Source: JBDTMC01 sp039934475 (GTDB taxonomy: Bacteria; Acidobacteriota; Terriglobia; Bryobacterales; Bryobacteraceae). Taken from it: a stretch of DNA of 14,080 bases. The stretch's first letter is position 1, and the number at the start of each line of letters is the position of its first letter. Below the pieces are notes generated by a model. That model had not been told where the DNA came from. It worked only from the letters and a program-made list of their open reading frames with translations, and did no database searches. Location of the stretch: the NCBI GenBank assembly GCA_039934475.1, contig JBDTMC010000176.1, forward strand, positions 1-14,080. The letters are read 5' to 3'. Of this stretch, positions 1 to 6,700 are shown one piece after another. The position numbers and the translations under genes were made by a program.

Positions 1-344
1 GTTCGCGAACCTTTTGTTGCGCCGCTCCGGAGCCGACCTCCGGTTCGATGGCGATTCGTCAGCCCCGCCCGGTGACGTATTCCCGCACGGCTGGAAGCCG
101 CTTGCCAAGTGGCTTTGTCGTCTTGGCTGCCAACTTCATGGCGCGTCAGCTTTCGCTGCGCCTCACGGATCCGATTCAGCAACTCTACCGGATCCAGCGT
201 TGCGAAGACCTGTCGCAGTTGATCTTTGCTTTGCTCGGTCACCCGTTCACTGGCCAGAAGACGCTCGTACGGCGTCGCCGGGGCATGATACAGTTTCGTG
301 ACTTTCGCCGGGTCAAGGCTGGCCTGACATTTTGGTGGCAATCG
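1..344 (-). pseudogene. Integrase-type transposase, C-terminal remnant
   Basis: The minus-strand frame from 344 to the window edge is open and encodes the tail of an rve/DDE integrase-type transposase. The recognisable order is a QASLDPAKVTKLYHAPATPY stretch, then ERLLASERVTEQSKDQLRQ and FATLDPVELLNRIREAQRKL. In the large IS481/integrase-core transposases this tail (pattern K.YH.PATPYERLL...LDPV.LL..IR.AQ) follows the catalytic domain. A stop lies directly upstream at 345-347, and I could not recover the catalytic D,D,E part in any frame of 345-541, so only the tail survives. The minus-strand frame over 239-541 is open but I do not recognise its product. The true end may lie to the left of the window. 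Family assignment is from memory of the C-terminal motif; fairly sure it is a transposase remnant, less sure of the exact IS family. Confidence 0.6.
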
Positions 345-607
345 TCATTGCTGGTTTTGCGCTGCAAGGGGCGTGGCTCATCATTCGCCTCGCATTGGGC
401 GAGTTGCAACTTCGCCACGTTCATTAACGACGCCCGATGACGGAAGTTTTGCCGGTAGGCGTCTTCGTGATCCGGATCTACAGGCGGCGTCGCGCCTCGG
501 CATCCCCGAGCCTGCCGTTCCCTTCCTTTCAAACATGCCAAGCCAATTCCCTATCGGACAACATGACCGGCACCGGCACTGGTCATCTTCCGTTTCAATT
601 CCGGCAT

Positions 608-1335
608 TCTCGCAAGCTCCGATTGCCTCGGTGCGCGTTGAGGTAAGGGCGGGGTTCCGTCCCTGTGCTGGGGGCCAAAGTCACGATCCGCAACAAAACC
701 ATCGCAACGGATGCAACCGGAATCGCGGTGTTCCCTGTGCCGCTCGGAACTGTGGAAGTGGCCGTAGCCAAAGAGGGTGTTTTGCCCGGTAGCGCGTCAC
801 TATCGATCACAGAACCGCGCGAGTGGCAGATGATTTTGGAGCTTCAGCCGCAACCATCGCAGAAAGAAGAAATTACCGTTCACGCGACCCGAACCGACAC
901 GCGGTTGCAGGATTCCCCCACAAGAGTTGAAGTGCTTGAACAGGAAGAAATCGAAGAAAAGCTGCTCATGACGCCCGGCGACATCGTGATGATGCTCAAT
1001 GAAATGGGCGGACTGCGGTGCAAACCACATCACCGGCGCTCGGCGCTGCCAGCGTTCGCATTCAGGGCATGCGCGGACGCTATGCGCGATTTGTGTCTGA
1101 CGGTCTGCCGCTTTTCGGCCAGCAAGGCGGGGGACTGGGCCTGCTGCAAATTCCGCCAATGGATCTGGGCCAGGTCGAAGTGATCAAAGGCGTAGCGTCT
1201 GCACTCTACGGAGCTGGAGCCATGGCCGGGGTTGTCAATCTCATCGCCCGGCGTCCGGGGCCTGAACCTGTCCACGAGATTATCGTCAATCGTTCCACGC
1301 TCGGCGCAACGGACCTGTCAGTATTTTTGGCGTCG
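608..1335 (+). pseudogene. TonB-dependent receptor, N-terminal fragment with frameshifts
   Basis: A carboxypeptidase-regulatory-like beta-sandwich (about 610-850, including KVTIRNKTIATDATGIAVF) is followed by an EEITVHATRT segment and a TonB plug domain. The plug shows DSPTRVEVLEQEEIEEK, then VRIQGMRGRYARFVSDGLPL, then the hallmark QVEVIKGVASALYGAGAMAG and GVVNLIARRP. The reading frame changes twice. Near 655 one extra G separates ASVRVEVRAG from SVPVLGAKV, and near 1017 one missing G separates NEMGGLR from VQTTSPALG. Homology stops around 1330, so the whole 22-strand barrel (about 500-600 residues) is absent, and no convincing signal peptide remains at the start. It cannot make a working receptor. 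Such receptors import metal chelates or vitamins across the outer membrane; the substrate cannot be told from this piece. Confidence 0.8.
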
Positions 1336-1420
1336 AGCGCAGGGACGTTGCCGACATCATTAATGTCGCCATCGAGGAATTGGTCCGGCAAGTTTTCGAA
1401 CTGCCGGGATTCACCACTAC
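1317..1420 (+). pseudogene. DUF4158/Tn3-transposase-like protein, short internal fragment
   Basis: The frame starting at 1317 carries FGVERRDVADIINVAIEEL followed by VRQVFELPGF. This matches the DUF4158-type N-terminal region of Tn3-family transposase-like proteins, where a pattern like (A)D(I/L)INVA(L/I)EEL(V/I).(Q)RFELP.F(S/T)T is usual. Only about 35 residues are recognisable before similarity is lost. The frame is joined without a stop to the end of the TonB-receptor remnant, so 1315-1335 marks an illegitimate join between two unrelated genes. The assignment rests on a short motif recalled from the family. Confidence 0.45.
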
Positions 1421-1745
1421 TCCCTGGGTGAGGATGGCCGCAAGCGAATTGATCGTCTGTGGGCTGAACCGGGAGCCGAGGCCCGGACCACGGCATAGAA
1501 CACGCTCAAGCAGGATTCCGGTAGCCCAACGACCGGCGCCGCAAAGCGTGCTGGCGATGCCGCCATCGGGACTCTCCGTCAGGAGGAACACACGGCGAAG
1601 AGCTCGGCTGCACTTCCTCGCGTGCGCGTTGTTTTGCTGTCGAATGTTTCGCATCGAGGACTGCCGCGACGGGGCAATCGCAGGGGGCATCGGGAGGTTT
1701 TGCCGACGCGGGGTCCGCCGCGGCGCCGGCATAGTGGCCCCATTG
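1421..1745. other. Intergenic stretch without a supported gene
   Basis: I see no supportable gene here on either strand. The long antisense frame on the minus strand (to about 1831) has a Pro/Ser/Thr/Arg-rich composition typical of a shadow of GC-rich DNA. The stretch contains one copy of the ~60-bp direct repeat (1531-1592) and lies downstream (3' side) of the minus-strand ferritin-like gene. No hairpin followed by a T-tract was seen that would serve as its terminator. Confidence 0.5.
1531..1592. repeat. ~60-bp direct repeat, copy A
   Basis: This copy starts GACCGGCGCCGCAAAGCGTG and ends TCAGGAGGAACACA. It matches 3009-3069 over the full length with a single 1-nt insertion (C at 1567). Weaker similarity continues for about 20 nt to the right of both copies. 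The two copies have the same orientation and flank the ferritin-like gene. Confidence 0.9.
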
Positions 1746-2855
1746 TTAGCTGTCGCGGGCGTCGTCAGCGTCGGCGGCGAGACTCTGGAGCAGGTGGAAG
1801 AAAGCGGGTGACTGGCCGACGAAGAGGCCACCGTTTGTCAGGGCCGTCACGGCCGCCATAGCCGCGCCGGTGGTTTCCGTGGGGCGAATGATGGAGCACG
1901 CCGGGAAGCGGCGGTTCAAGAAGGGGCAGGGCTCCGGCATAACTAAATTGGTCTGGAAATCCTCCCCACCGAAGGGCGGTGCGTTGAGATCCGGAAAAAC
2001 CAGTGACGGCGTAGTGGGGTCGGTGACCGGCGGAGCATTGCCGGCTTTGTCCATCCAGATCTGGAAATGCGCGGTCTCCGTGGGTCCGATGCTGAGCAGG
2101 ATGCGAAGGACCTCCTTGCTGGTGACGCGCTGGGCCAAGGAAGGATAGAGGCTTGATCCACCCTGTTCAATTGCAGCGAAGTGGAAACCAGCGGTGTTGG
2201 CAATGGCCTGGATGTGGTCATTCGGAGCGAGGTCGGCATCAGAACGGGGGATGGCGGGGAACCGGCCGGCACTGAGGCTCGGGATCGCCTGAGGAAATGT
2301 GAAGTTCGGATCCAGGTCCGGGTTGTTGTTCCGGCTTCGGTATCGGGTCCACCAACTGGTGTCGACGGTGAGTTGCATGAGGTTAGTTAGCCGTCCGATT
2401 TGCCGGGCGCCGGTGGCCTTGCTGCTGGGCAGAGTGCGGAAGGCTTCCAGGTTGACGGGAGTCGCCCCTTTAGAGACGAGGTAGGCGTTGATGAACTGAG
2501 CATGGGAGATTTCGTCTTCCGTATTGTCGTGGATATACTGCCCCATGTCTTCGTCGAGCACCGAGAGGGCCTCAATATAGGCGGGGCTGCCGCCGGTCAC
2601 GCCCGGTACTTCGCTGTCCTGAACGCCCCCGAGTTCGTTGTACTGCACCCAGAGATCACTCTCTAAGATTTCGGCGGCGGCGAGGAAGCGGAGAATGGCG
2701 GCATCTCCTCTCGTAAGGGCGCTGGATCTATTGTCGTCGGCCGAAAGATTTCCCACAGCTGCGGCTCCTGCCATGAGGGCTGTGCCCGCGGCCATGGATT
2801 GCTTCACGAAACCGCGGCGGGAGGCCGGATTCGTTGAGTTGGTTCTGTCACGCAC
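1746..2855 (-). CDS. Tat-exported ferritin-like domain protein
   Basis: 369 residues starting at GTG 2855, with an AAGGAG box 7 nt upstream. Residues 12-35 form a twin-arginine signal (SRRGFVKQSMAAGTALMAGA), so the protein should be exported folded by Tat. The mature part is a four-helix ferritin-like fold of the type seen in exported ferritin-like/desiccation-related proteins. E62 lies in helix 1 (AAEILESDLW), E115 and H118 in helix 2 (DEDEISHA-like EDEISHAQF), E230 in FAAIEQGG, and E260/H263 in PTETAHFQIW. These paired E and ExxH residues are the usual di-metal ligands, so a diiron or similar carboxylate-bridged site is plausible. A Pro/Gly-rich linker (about 176-212) separates the helix pairs. 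The C-terminal ~90 residues are not part of the core fold. The physiological role (oxidative or desiccation stress, oxidase activity) is not established. No operon partner is evident, as both neighbours are remnants. Confidence 0.88.
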   Translation of the reverse strand: MRDRTNSTNPASRRGFVKQSMAAGTALMAGAAAVGNLSADDNRSSALTRGDAAILRFLAAAEILESDLWVQYNELGGVQDSEVPGVTGGSPAYIEALSVLDEDMGQYIHDNTEDEISHAQFINAYLVSKGATPVNLEAFRTLPSSKATGARQIGRLTNLMQLTVDTSWWTRYRSRNNNPDLDPNFTFPQAIPSLSAGRFPAIPRSDADLAPNDHIQAIANTAGFHFAAIEQGGSSLYPSLAQRVTSKEVLRILLSIGPTETAHFQIWMDKAGNAPPVTDPTTPSLVFPDLNAPPFGGEDFQTNLVMPEPCPFLNRRFPACSIIRPTETTGAAMAAVTALTNGGLFVGQSPAFFHLLQSLAADADDARDS

Positions 2856-2862
2856 GTGGTGT

Positions 2863-2868
2863 CTCCTT
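2863..2868 (-). promoter_or_regulatory. Ribosome binding site of the ferritin-like gene
   Basis: On the minus strand AAGGAG lies 7 nt before GTG 2855. This decides the GTG start over any internal ATG and keeps the twin-arginine motif at residues 13-14. Confidence 0.75.
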
Positions 2869-3008
2869 TTGCGAGGACCTGCCTTATAGAGTACCGATGC
2901 CTTAGCTTACGCAGATCGATCAACTTGTGAATTGGTTGTTAACTGTGACTCGTTGCGTACCAAAAACAGACACCTAAAAACGCGCACGCGAGGGCCGGAG
3001 GCTAAAAT

Positions 3009-3069
3009 GACCGGCGCCGCAAAGCGTGCTGGCGATGCCGCCATGGGACTCTCCGTCAGGAGGAACACA
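3009..3069. repeat. ~60-bp direct repeat, copy B
   Basis: Second copy of the repeat at 1531-1592, in the same orientation and about 1.48 kb away. It is identical apart from lacking one C. It lies directly beyond the S8-protease remnant, on the promoter side of the ferritin-like gene. Confidence 0.9.
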
Positions 3070-3099
3070 GCGGAGAATGCCGCGCTGCGGAGCGCCTGC

Positions 3100-3277
3100 T
3101 CAACGGGGTAGTTTGATTCCCGCCCCAGCAGATGAGGCCCGCGCCGAAAGTCCCGTGGTGGGTGTTGCGGTATGCCGGTGCGACCTCCGACTCGCGCCCC
3201 ACAACCCAGCTCTCAAGCCTGGGAATGTTGTCCGCAATGCCGCTGTCCACTACCACGACGACGGGGAATCCCTCCGT
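3100..3277 (-). pseudogene. Subtilisin-like (S8) serine protease, fragment
   Basis: The minus-strand frame beginning just after a TAA at about 3278-3280 encodes FPVVVVVDSGIADNIPRLES, then AYRNTHHGTFGAGLICWG. This holds two of the three S8 catalytic blocks: the D of V(V)DSGI and the H of HGTF.AGL. The usual Val of HGTxVAG is Gly here. The Ser block and the rest of the ~300-residue catalytic domain are missing. The frame runs out into the ~60-bp repeat and stops at 3056. Only about 55 residues of family sequence remain, so it is a dead fragment. The order D then H with ~35 residues between fits S8 proteases, so I am moderately confident. Confidence 0.6.
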
Positions 3278-3359
3278 TTACATCGGTGGCATTTGGCCGG
3301 GCTTCGGAAGTGTTCCGATGAAATCCTAATTAAAAGTGCCGCCTTAACTGGAAATAATG

Positions 3360-3379
3360 GTACTATTAGTACTGTACTA
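3360..3379. promoter_or_regulatory. Overlapping palindromes, candidate operator of the fibre cluster
   Basis: GTACTATTAGTACTGTACTA consists of GTACTA, TAGTAC and GTACTA, each separated by one T. Read in overlapping pairs it gives two perfect 13-bp palindromes that share the middle half-site. It lies in an AT-rich island about 50 nt before the first possible start (3428) of the six-gene cluster. A TTAACT box lies at 3344-3349 but no good sigma-70 -10 box is placed correctly from it. Regulator binding is inferred from symmetry and position only. Confidence 0.4.
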
Positions 3380-3427
3380 GTGTTAGAGCTCACGTAAGAG
3401 TGCGGCTAGAAGGATCAAGAAGAAACG

Positions 3428-4192
3428 ATGCCTGAGAACCGAACACATCGCGGCTTAGTGCGTTCCTTCGGCGTCCTGTGCAACGCGTGGCACGCCCGAG
3501 AAAGTGCACAAGGCTTAGCTTTTGCTGAGGAAATGGCAGGGTTACACCAGGTTGTTCGGCTCTCTCTTCGAGGCAAGCAAGGGTTTAGGCTGATCCTGAC
3601 GGTTCTTTTACTGGTCTTTTCGATGGCCACGCCTGGGCTTGGTGAAAAGCCACAGGCCTTCAAGAACCAACCGGCATTGGCCAGTCAGACGGAGTCGTTT
3701 GGACCCGTGGTTCCGGGCAAACTCGGAGCACCGGCCACAGTTATGGTGCCCTTCCGTCTGCCGATCTCGCGGGCCATTGCTGTGCTTGGCTATCGCGTGA
3801 CGGCCATCTCCAGTTTCGTCTTTGTTCCTTCGATCCCGGCCGCGGGAGCGAAGTCGGTCACAGCGTCCGATCTTTTGGTTGGAATCACCAACGTCTCTTC
3901 GACGCTGGGCGCAAGCAGCAGGGCCGTCATTGCGACCGGATTCGACTACGACCCGACGTCGGTCAGAGGCGTTCCTGATGCCCATACTTTTTCGGTAGCA
4001 GCTACAGTGCGGGCCACGCTGGCCGACCTGCTTCTGGGCCGTGAAATTCTTCATGCCGAAAGGAGCACCACCGCCGCCGCACTTCCAGCGGCTGGAGGGA
4101 ATCTGACCTTCAGCGTCGGGATTGCTGTCCCAAACCATTTCTTTACGCCGGGTAGTTTCTCTGGAACGATCAGCTTGATCGTTTCTCAATAA
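3428..4192 (+). CDS. Divergent secreted beta subunit (first gene of fibre cluster)
   Basis: 254 residues from ATG 3428, or 219 from ATG 3533. The later start puts a clean signal peptide at the N-terminus (MAGLHQ, two Arg/Lys, then LILTVLLLVFSMATPGLG) but its GAGG is only 2 nt away. The earlier start has purine-rich AAGAAG upstream but adds 35 odd residues. The mature part has no known domain by name, but its block order matches the three subunits downstream. GYRVTAI, DLLVGITNVSS, ATGFDYDP, a ATLADLLLGREIL block and a C-terminal LTFSVGIAVPNHFFTPGSFS ending GTISLIV correspond to their SNA.YKL, GDIGFGFT, VSGFDV, TLHDI..D.QIL and VTVG.ATQPQYLT.GAFSG.VTFT blocks. It is therefore a diverged member of the same family, possibly a tip or specialised subunit. 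No cysteine occurs in the predicted mature chain. First gene of the cluster, 48 nt before the next. Confidence 0.8.
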   Translation: MPENRTHRGLVRSFGVLCNAWHARESAQGLAFAEEMAGLHQVVRLSLRGKQGFRLILTVLLLVFSMATPGLGEKPQAFKNQPALASQTESFGPVVPGKLGAPATVMVPFRLPISRAIAVLGYRVTAISSFVFVPSIPAAGAKSVTASDLLVGITNVSSTLGASSRAVIATGFDYDPTSVRGVPDAHTFSVAATVRATLADLLLGREILHAERSTTAAALPAAGGNLTFSVGIAVPNHFFTPGSFSGTISLIVSQ

Positions 4193-4240
4193 TTTCGACG
4201 GTTACAAATATGCAGTTCAAGTTTTAAGGACTTAGTTACA

Positions 4241-4933
4241 ATGACGACAAAACACTTAAGTATTCTGCTGTCTTTAGCAGCAGTTCTCGCAATCCTGCCG
4301 GGCATTGTCCTGGCACAAGGAACCAGTGGTACCGGAACATTCGGTGGCACCATTCCAACAACGTTCTCCATCGCCAACACGAGCGATGGAAGTTTAGTGA
4401 CCGCTTTGGGAACCTTCAACACCCTGACCATTGGTAAGAATGTTATTTCCTCCCCCACACCGCTGGCATTCCGGTTGCGCAGCAACGCTGCCTATAAGCT
4501 GACGGCGCAGCTCGGTTCCCTCGTAGGCATCACGGATGGGGTAGCCAGCGGTGTTAGCACTACTCTTCAAGGCATCAAGACCGGTGACATCGGGTTCGGC
4601 TTCACGACAGCTATAGACCGGTCAGGTCTCAGCGTCGTTGGCGGAGGCGCTAGTCCTACCCGCACCGATCTACTCGTAAGCGGGTTTGATGTTACCGCCG
4701 GCTGGCCTGCGGTCAGCAATGGCCACACACCCGCTTTCACTAAAACGCTGCACGACATTTTTGCTGCCGACACTCAAATTTTGAGTGGAGACCGTATCAG
4801 TGCCAGTGGCGACAACATCAGCGGCGATAACTTCTTATTGGTTACCGTCGGCCTTGCCACCCAACCTCAGTACCTGACTCCTGGCGCCTTCAGTGGTACA
4901 GTGACGTTCACCATCGCCGCCTCAGGGACGTAG
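4241..4933 (+). CDS. Secreted pilin-like beta subunit 2
   Basis: 230 residues, ATG 4241 with an AAGGA about 10 nt upstream. The Sec signal peptide ends at VLA-QG (about residue 26). The mature ~204 residues are Gly/Thr/Ser-rich and predicted all-beta. They begin with a short flexible QGTSGTG and an alternating strand GTFGGTIPTTFSI, and end NFLLVTVGLATQPQYLTPGA then FSGTVTFTIAASGT. A short N-terminal strand before an Ig-like body that ends in TPG.(F/Y)(S/T)GTVT(F/V)T is the layout of spore-coat-U (SCPU)/Csu-type chaperone-usher pilins, where the N-terminal strand is donated to the next subunit. That analogy is inference; no family name is certain. About half or more of the residues are shared with the genes at 5921 and 6701. 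No cysteines. Likely surface or fibre structural subunit. Confidence 0.85.
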   Translation: MTTKHLSILLSLAAVLAILPGIVLAQGTSGTGTFGGTIPTTFSIANTSDGSLVTALGTFNTLTIGKNVISSPTPLAFRLRSNAAYKLTAQLGSLVGITDGVASGVSTTLQGIKTGDIGFGFTTAIDRSGLSVVGGGASPTRTDLLVSGFDVTAGWPAVSNGHTPAFTKTLHDIFAADTQILSGDRISASGDNISGDNFLLVTVGLATQPQYLTPGAFSGTVTFTIAASGT

Positions 4934-4979
4934 AAACGACATTGAGGCGCTGCAAGTAAACAATCCAAAGGGGGGACTG

Positions 4980-5846
4980 GTGCGCACTACAAAGTTACTG
5001 CATAGCCAACGAATACTGGTTGTGCTGCTAGGGCTAGGAGTGGGTCATGCCTCGCTCTCCAGTTCCCTGTTGTGTCAAACGCCTGCTTTTAGTATTAACC
5101 CGGGAAAACTCGAACTCGAGGTGAATTCCGGTACCGAGAGGACAGCAGCCTTTGAGGTCGCGGCGGCGGCCGCCTCGGTGCCAGAACGCGGGCGCATCAT
5201 GGTGAGCCCGACAGACTGGACAATTCTGGAAGACGGTTCGCTTACATTCGGGCCACCAGGATCATCAAAAGAGCAATCCGCCTCTTCCTGGATTGCTTTC
5301 AGTCCCTCAGCCTTTACACTTGAAGCCGCGCGGATTCAATTGGTCAGGATCACGGTAACCGTTCCGGAGGGAACACCACCGGGCGTCTATCGCACGGGCC
5401 TTTTTGTCCAGGAACGACCGTCAGCGACGCCACCCGAGCCGGGACTGCGTGTCATTAACGTTCGCGTCCGTTACGTGTTCCTCCTCTACGTGATGGTTCC
5501 CCCAATATCGTCGCACGCCCAACTCGTTAATGTGGAAGCGGATACCAGCAACGGACCTCCGCGATTGATCTGCGAGTTGAAGAACACGGGCAATCGGCAC
5601 GCCCGTCCACTGGTGTTCTGGAGCATTCGCCGCCGAGGCTCGGCGGAGGCCGAGGCAAGGGGGAAAGTGGAGGCTACCGTCTTGCTTCCCGAATCTACGA
5701 TGAGGGAGGCGTATTCCTTGCAACACTTGACTTTGGCGCCCGGCCTTTATCAGGTATTGGTTTTCCTGGACTTCCAAGATGGCCAGCCGCAGCAGTCGAT
5801 GTCCCGCGATTTTGAGGTACCGGGGTCGCCGGCACCGACGTACTAA
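4980..5846 (+). CDS. PapD-like periplasmic chaperone (fibre cluster)
   Basis: 288 residues from GTG 4980, with a strong AGGGGGG box 5-6 nt upstream. A signal peptide spans residues 1-33. Domain 1 (about 35-175) has the PapD/COG3121-like order: FSINPGKLELEVNSGTERTA as the first strands, a PTDWTI block, SSWIAFSPSAFTLEAARIQL, then VRITVTVPEGTPPGVYRTGL. The last resembles the P..G..R..V.VP.....G.YR chaperone core. A long hydrophobic strand VRVRYVFLLYVMVPP (about 161-175) corresponds to the subunit-capping edge strand and linker. Domain 2 (about 180-280) is a second beta-sandwich (LICELKNTGNRHARP). Length is slightly above the usual 230-250. It sits between two subunit genes, as expected for a dedicated subunit chaperone. 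Alternative: a general COG1470-type Ig-like secreted protein. Chaperone role is inference from fold and context. Confidence 0.65.
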   Translation: MRTTKLLHSQRILVVLLGLGVGHASLSSSLLCQTPAFSINPGKLELEVNSGTERTAAFEVAAAAASVPERGRIMVSPTDWTILEDGSLTFGPPGSSKEQSASSWIAFSPSAFTLEAARIQLVRITVTVPEGTPPGVYRTGLFVQERPSATPPEPGLRVINVRVRYVFLLYVMVPPISSHAQLVNVEADTSNGPPRLICELKNTGNRHARPLVFWSIRRRGSAEAEARGKVEATVLLPESTMREAYSLQHLTLAPGLYQVLVFLDFQDGQPQQSMSRDFEVPGSPAPTY

Positions 5847-5920
5847 AGCCTTTGTTTGGAGAGCTGGGCTCCCCGCGGTTTCTGTCAGGTTGATTCAGCA
5901 AAAAGCAAGTGATTTTAAAT

Positions 5921-6595
5921 ATGGGACGGATTAATACTTTACTCTTGGTAGTTGCATTTCTACCTGGCCTTCCAACTAGTGCCAGGGCGCAAGGCGTCAT
6001 AACGTTCGGCGGCACAGTTCCCGCTGTATGCTGGATCGCCGACATAAGCAACGGAAGTCTGGTCGGTGTCTTGGGAGACTTCAGCACGCTGACCGTCAAT
6101 AAGAACGTCTTGAAGGCTCCGCCCCCCTTAGCTATCCGGCTTCGCAGCAACGCTCCGTACAGGGTAACGGTGCAGCTCGGCAACTTGGTAGGCATCAATG
6201 ACGGATCGGCGTCCCAAAAGAGCCCTACAGCACAAGCCATTAAAACCGGCGATATAGGATTCGGCATTACGGCAGTGGACGTCAGTCTAAGTAGAGTAGT
6301 TGGCGGCGGAGCCACGCCTATCCGTGAAGACCCGATTGCGGCTGGGTTCGATATGCGTGCAGGCTGGCCTAGGGTCGTAGGTGGCCATACGCCCAACTTC
6401 ACGAAAACGCTGCATGACATCTACGCTGCGGACGTCCAGATTCTGAGTGGTCCTCGCATCAGCGCCGATGGCGACAACTATAGCCCTAACAACTTCCTAA
6501 CGGTAACCGTGGGTATAGCCACCCAACCCCAGTACCTGACCGCCGGGGCCTTCAGCGGAGTTGTGACGTTTACGGTGGTCCCGTCCGGGGCATAG
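5921..6595 (+). CDS. Secreted pilin-like beta subunit 3
   Basis: 224 residues from ATG 5921. The start was chosen because MGRINTLLLVV aligns with MGRISILFFVV of subunit 4; an in-frame GTG at 5909 would add four residues. The signal peptide ends SARA-QG. The mature protein follows the same block order as subunits 2 and 4: ITFGGTVPA, PLAIRLRSNAPYRVTVQLG, TGDIGFGIT, RVVGGGATPIRED, GFDMRAGWP, FTKTLHDIYAADVQILSG, RISADGDN, and TVTVGIATQPQYLTAGAFSG. It differs in carrying one unpaired cysteine (AVCW) in the first strand region, where SCPU-type pilins often have a disulfide partner; none is present here. First gene after the chaperone, 74 nt gap. Probably a structural subunit from gene duplication. 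Confidence 0.83.
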   Translation: MGRINTLLLVVAFLPGLPTSARAQGVITFGGTVPAVCWIADISNGSLVGVLGDFSTLTVNKNVLKAPPPLAIRLRSNAPYRVTVQLGNLVGINDGSASQKSPTAQAIKTGDIGFGITAVDVSLSRVVGGGATPIREDPIAAGFDMRAGWPRVVGGHTPNFTKTLHDIYAADVQILSGPRISADGDNYSPNNFLTVTVGIATQPQYLTAGAFSGVVTFTVVPSGA

Positions 6596-6700
6596 GAACA
6601 ACGGTTAGGCTCTTTGCGGAGCGATGGAAGTATGATCACTTTGATTACAAGGCAACAAAGGGGGATAACGTTTGGAGCTGTTCGGAAAAGGATCGGCAGG

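Noticed and set aside
608..1335. Frameshifts as sequencing errors rather than decay
   Set aside because: Could explain single indels, but the receptor also lacks its barrel, and the long genes nearby (1045, 369 and 351 codons) have no indels, so true decay is more likely; not fully excluded.
1286..1831. 181-codon minus-strand frame through the TonB/DUF4158 remnants
   Set aside because: Ser/Pro/Thr/Arg-rich shadow frame overlapping recognised remnants and a repeat; no signal, RBS or domain.
3428..3532. Separate small gene before the signal peptide of the first subunit
   Set aside because: It is in frame and continuous with the subunit, with no stop; it is either an extended N-terminus or untranslated leader.
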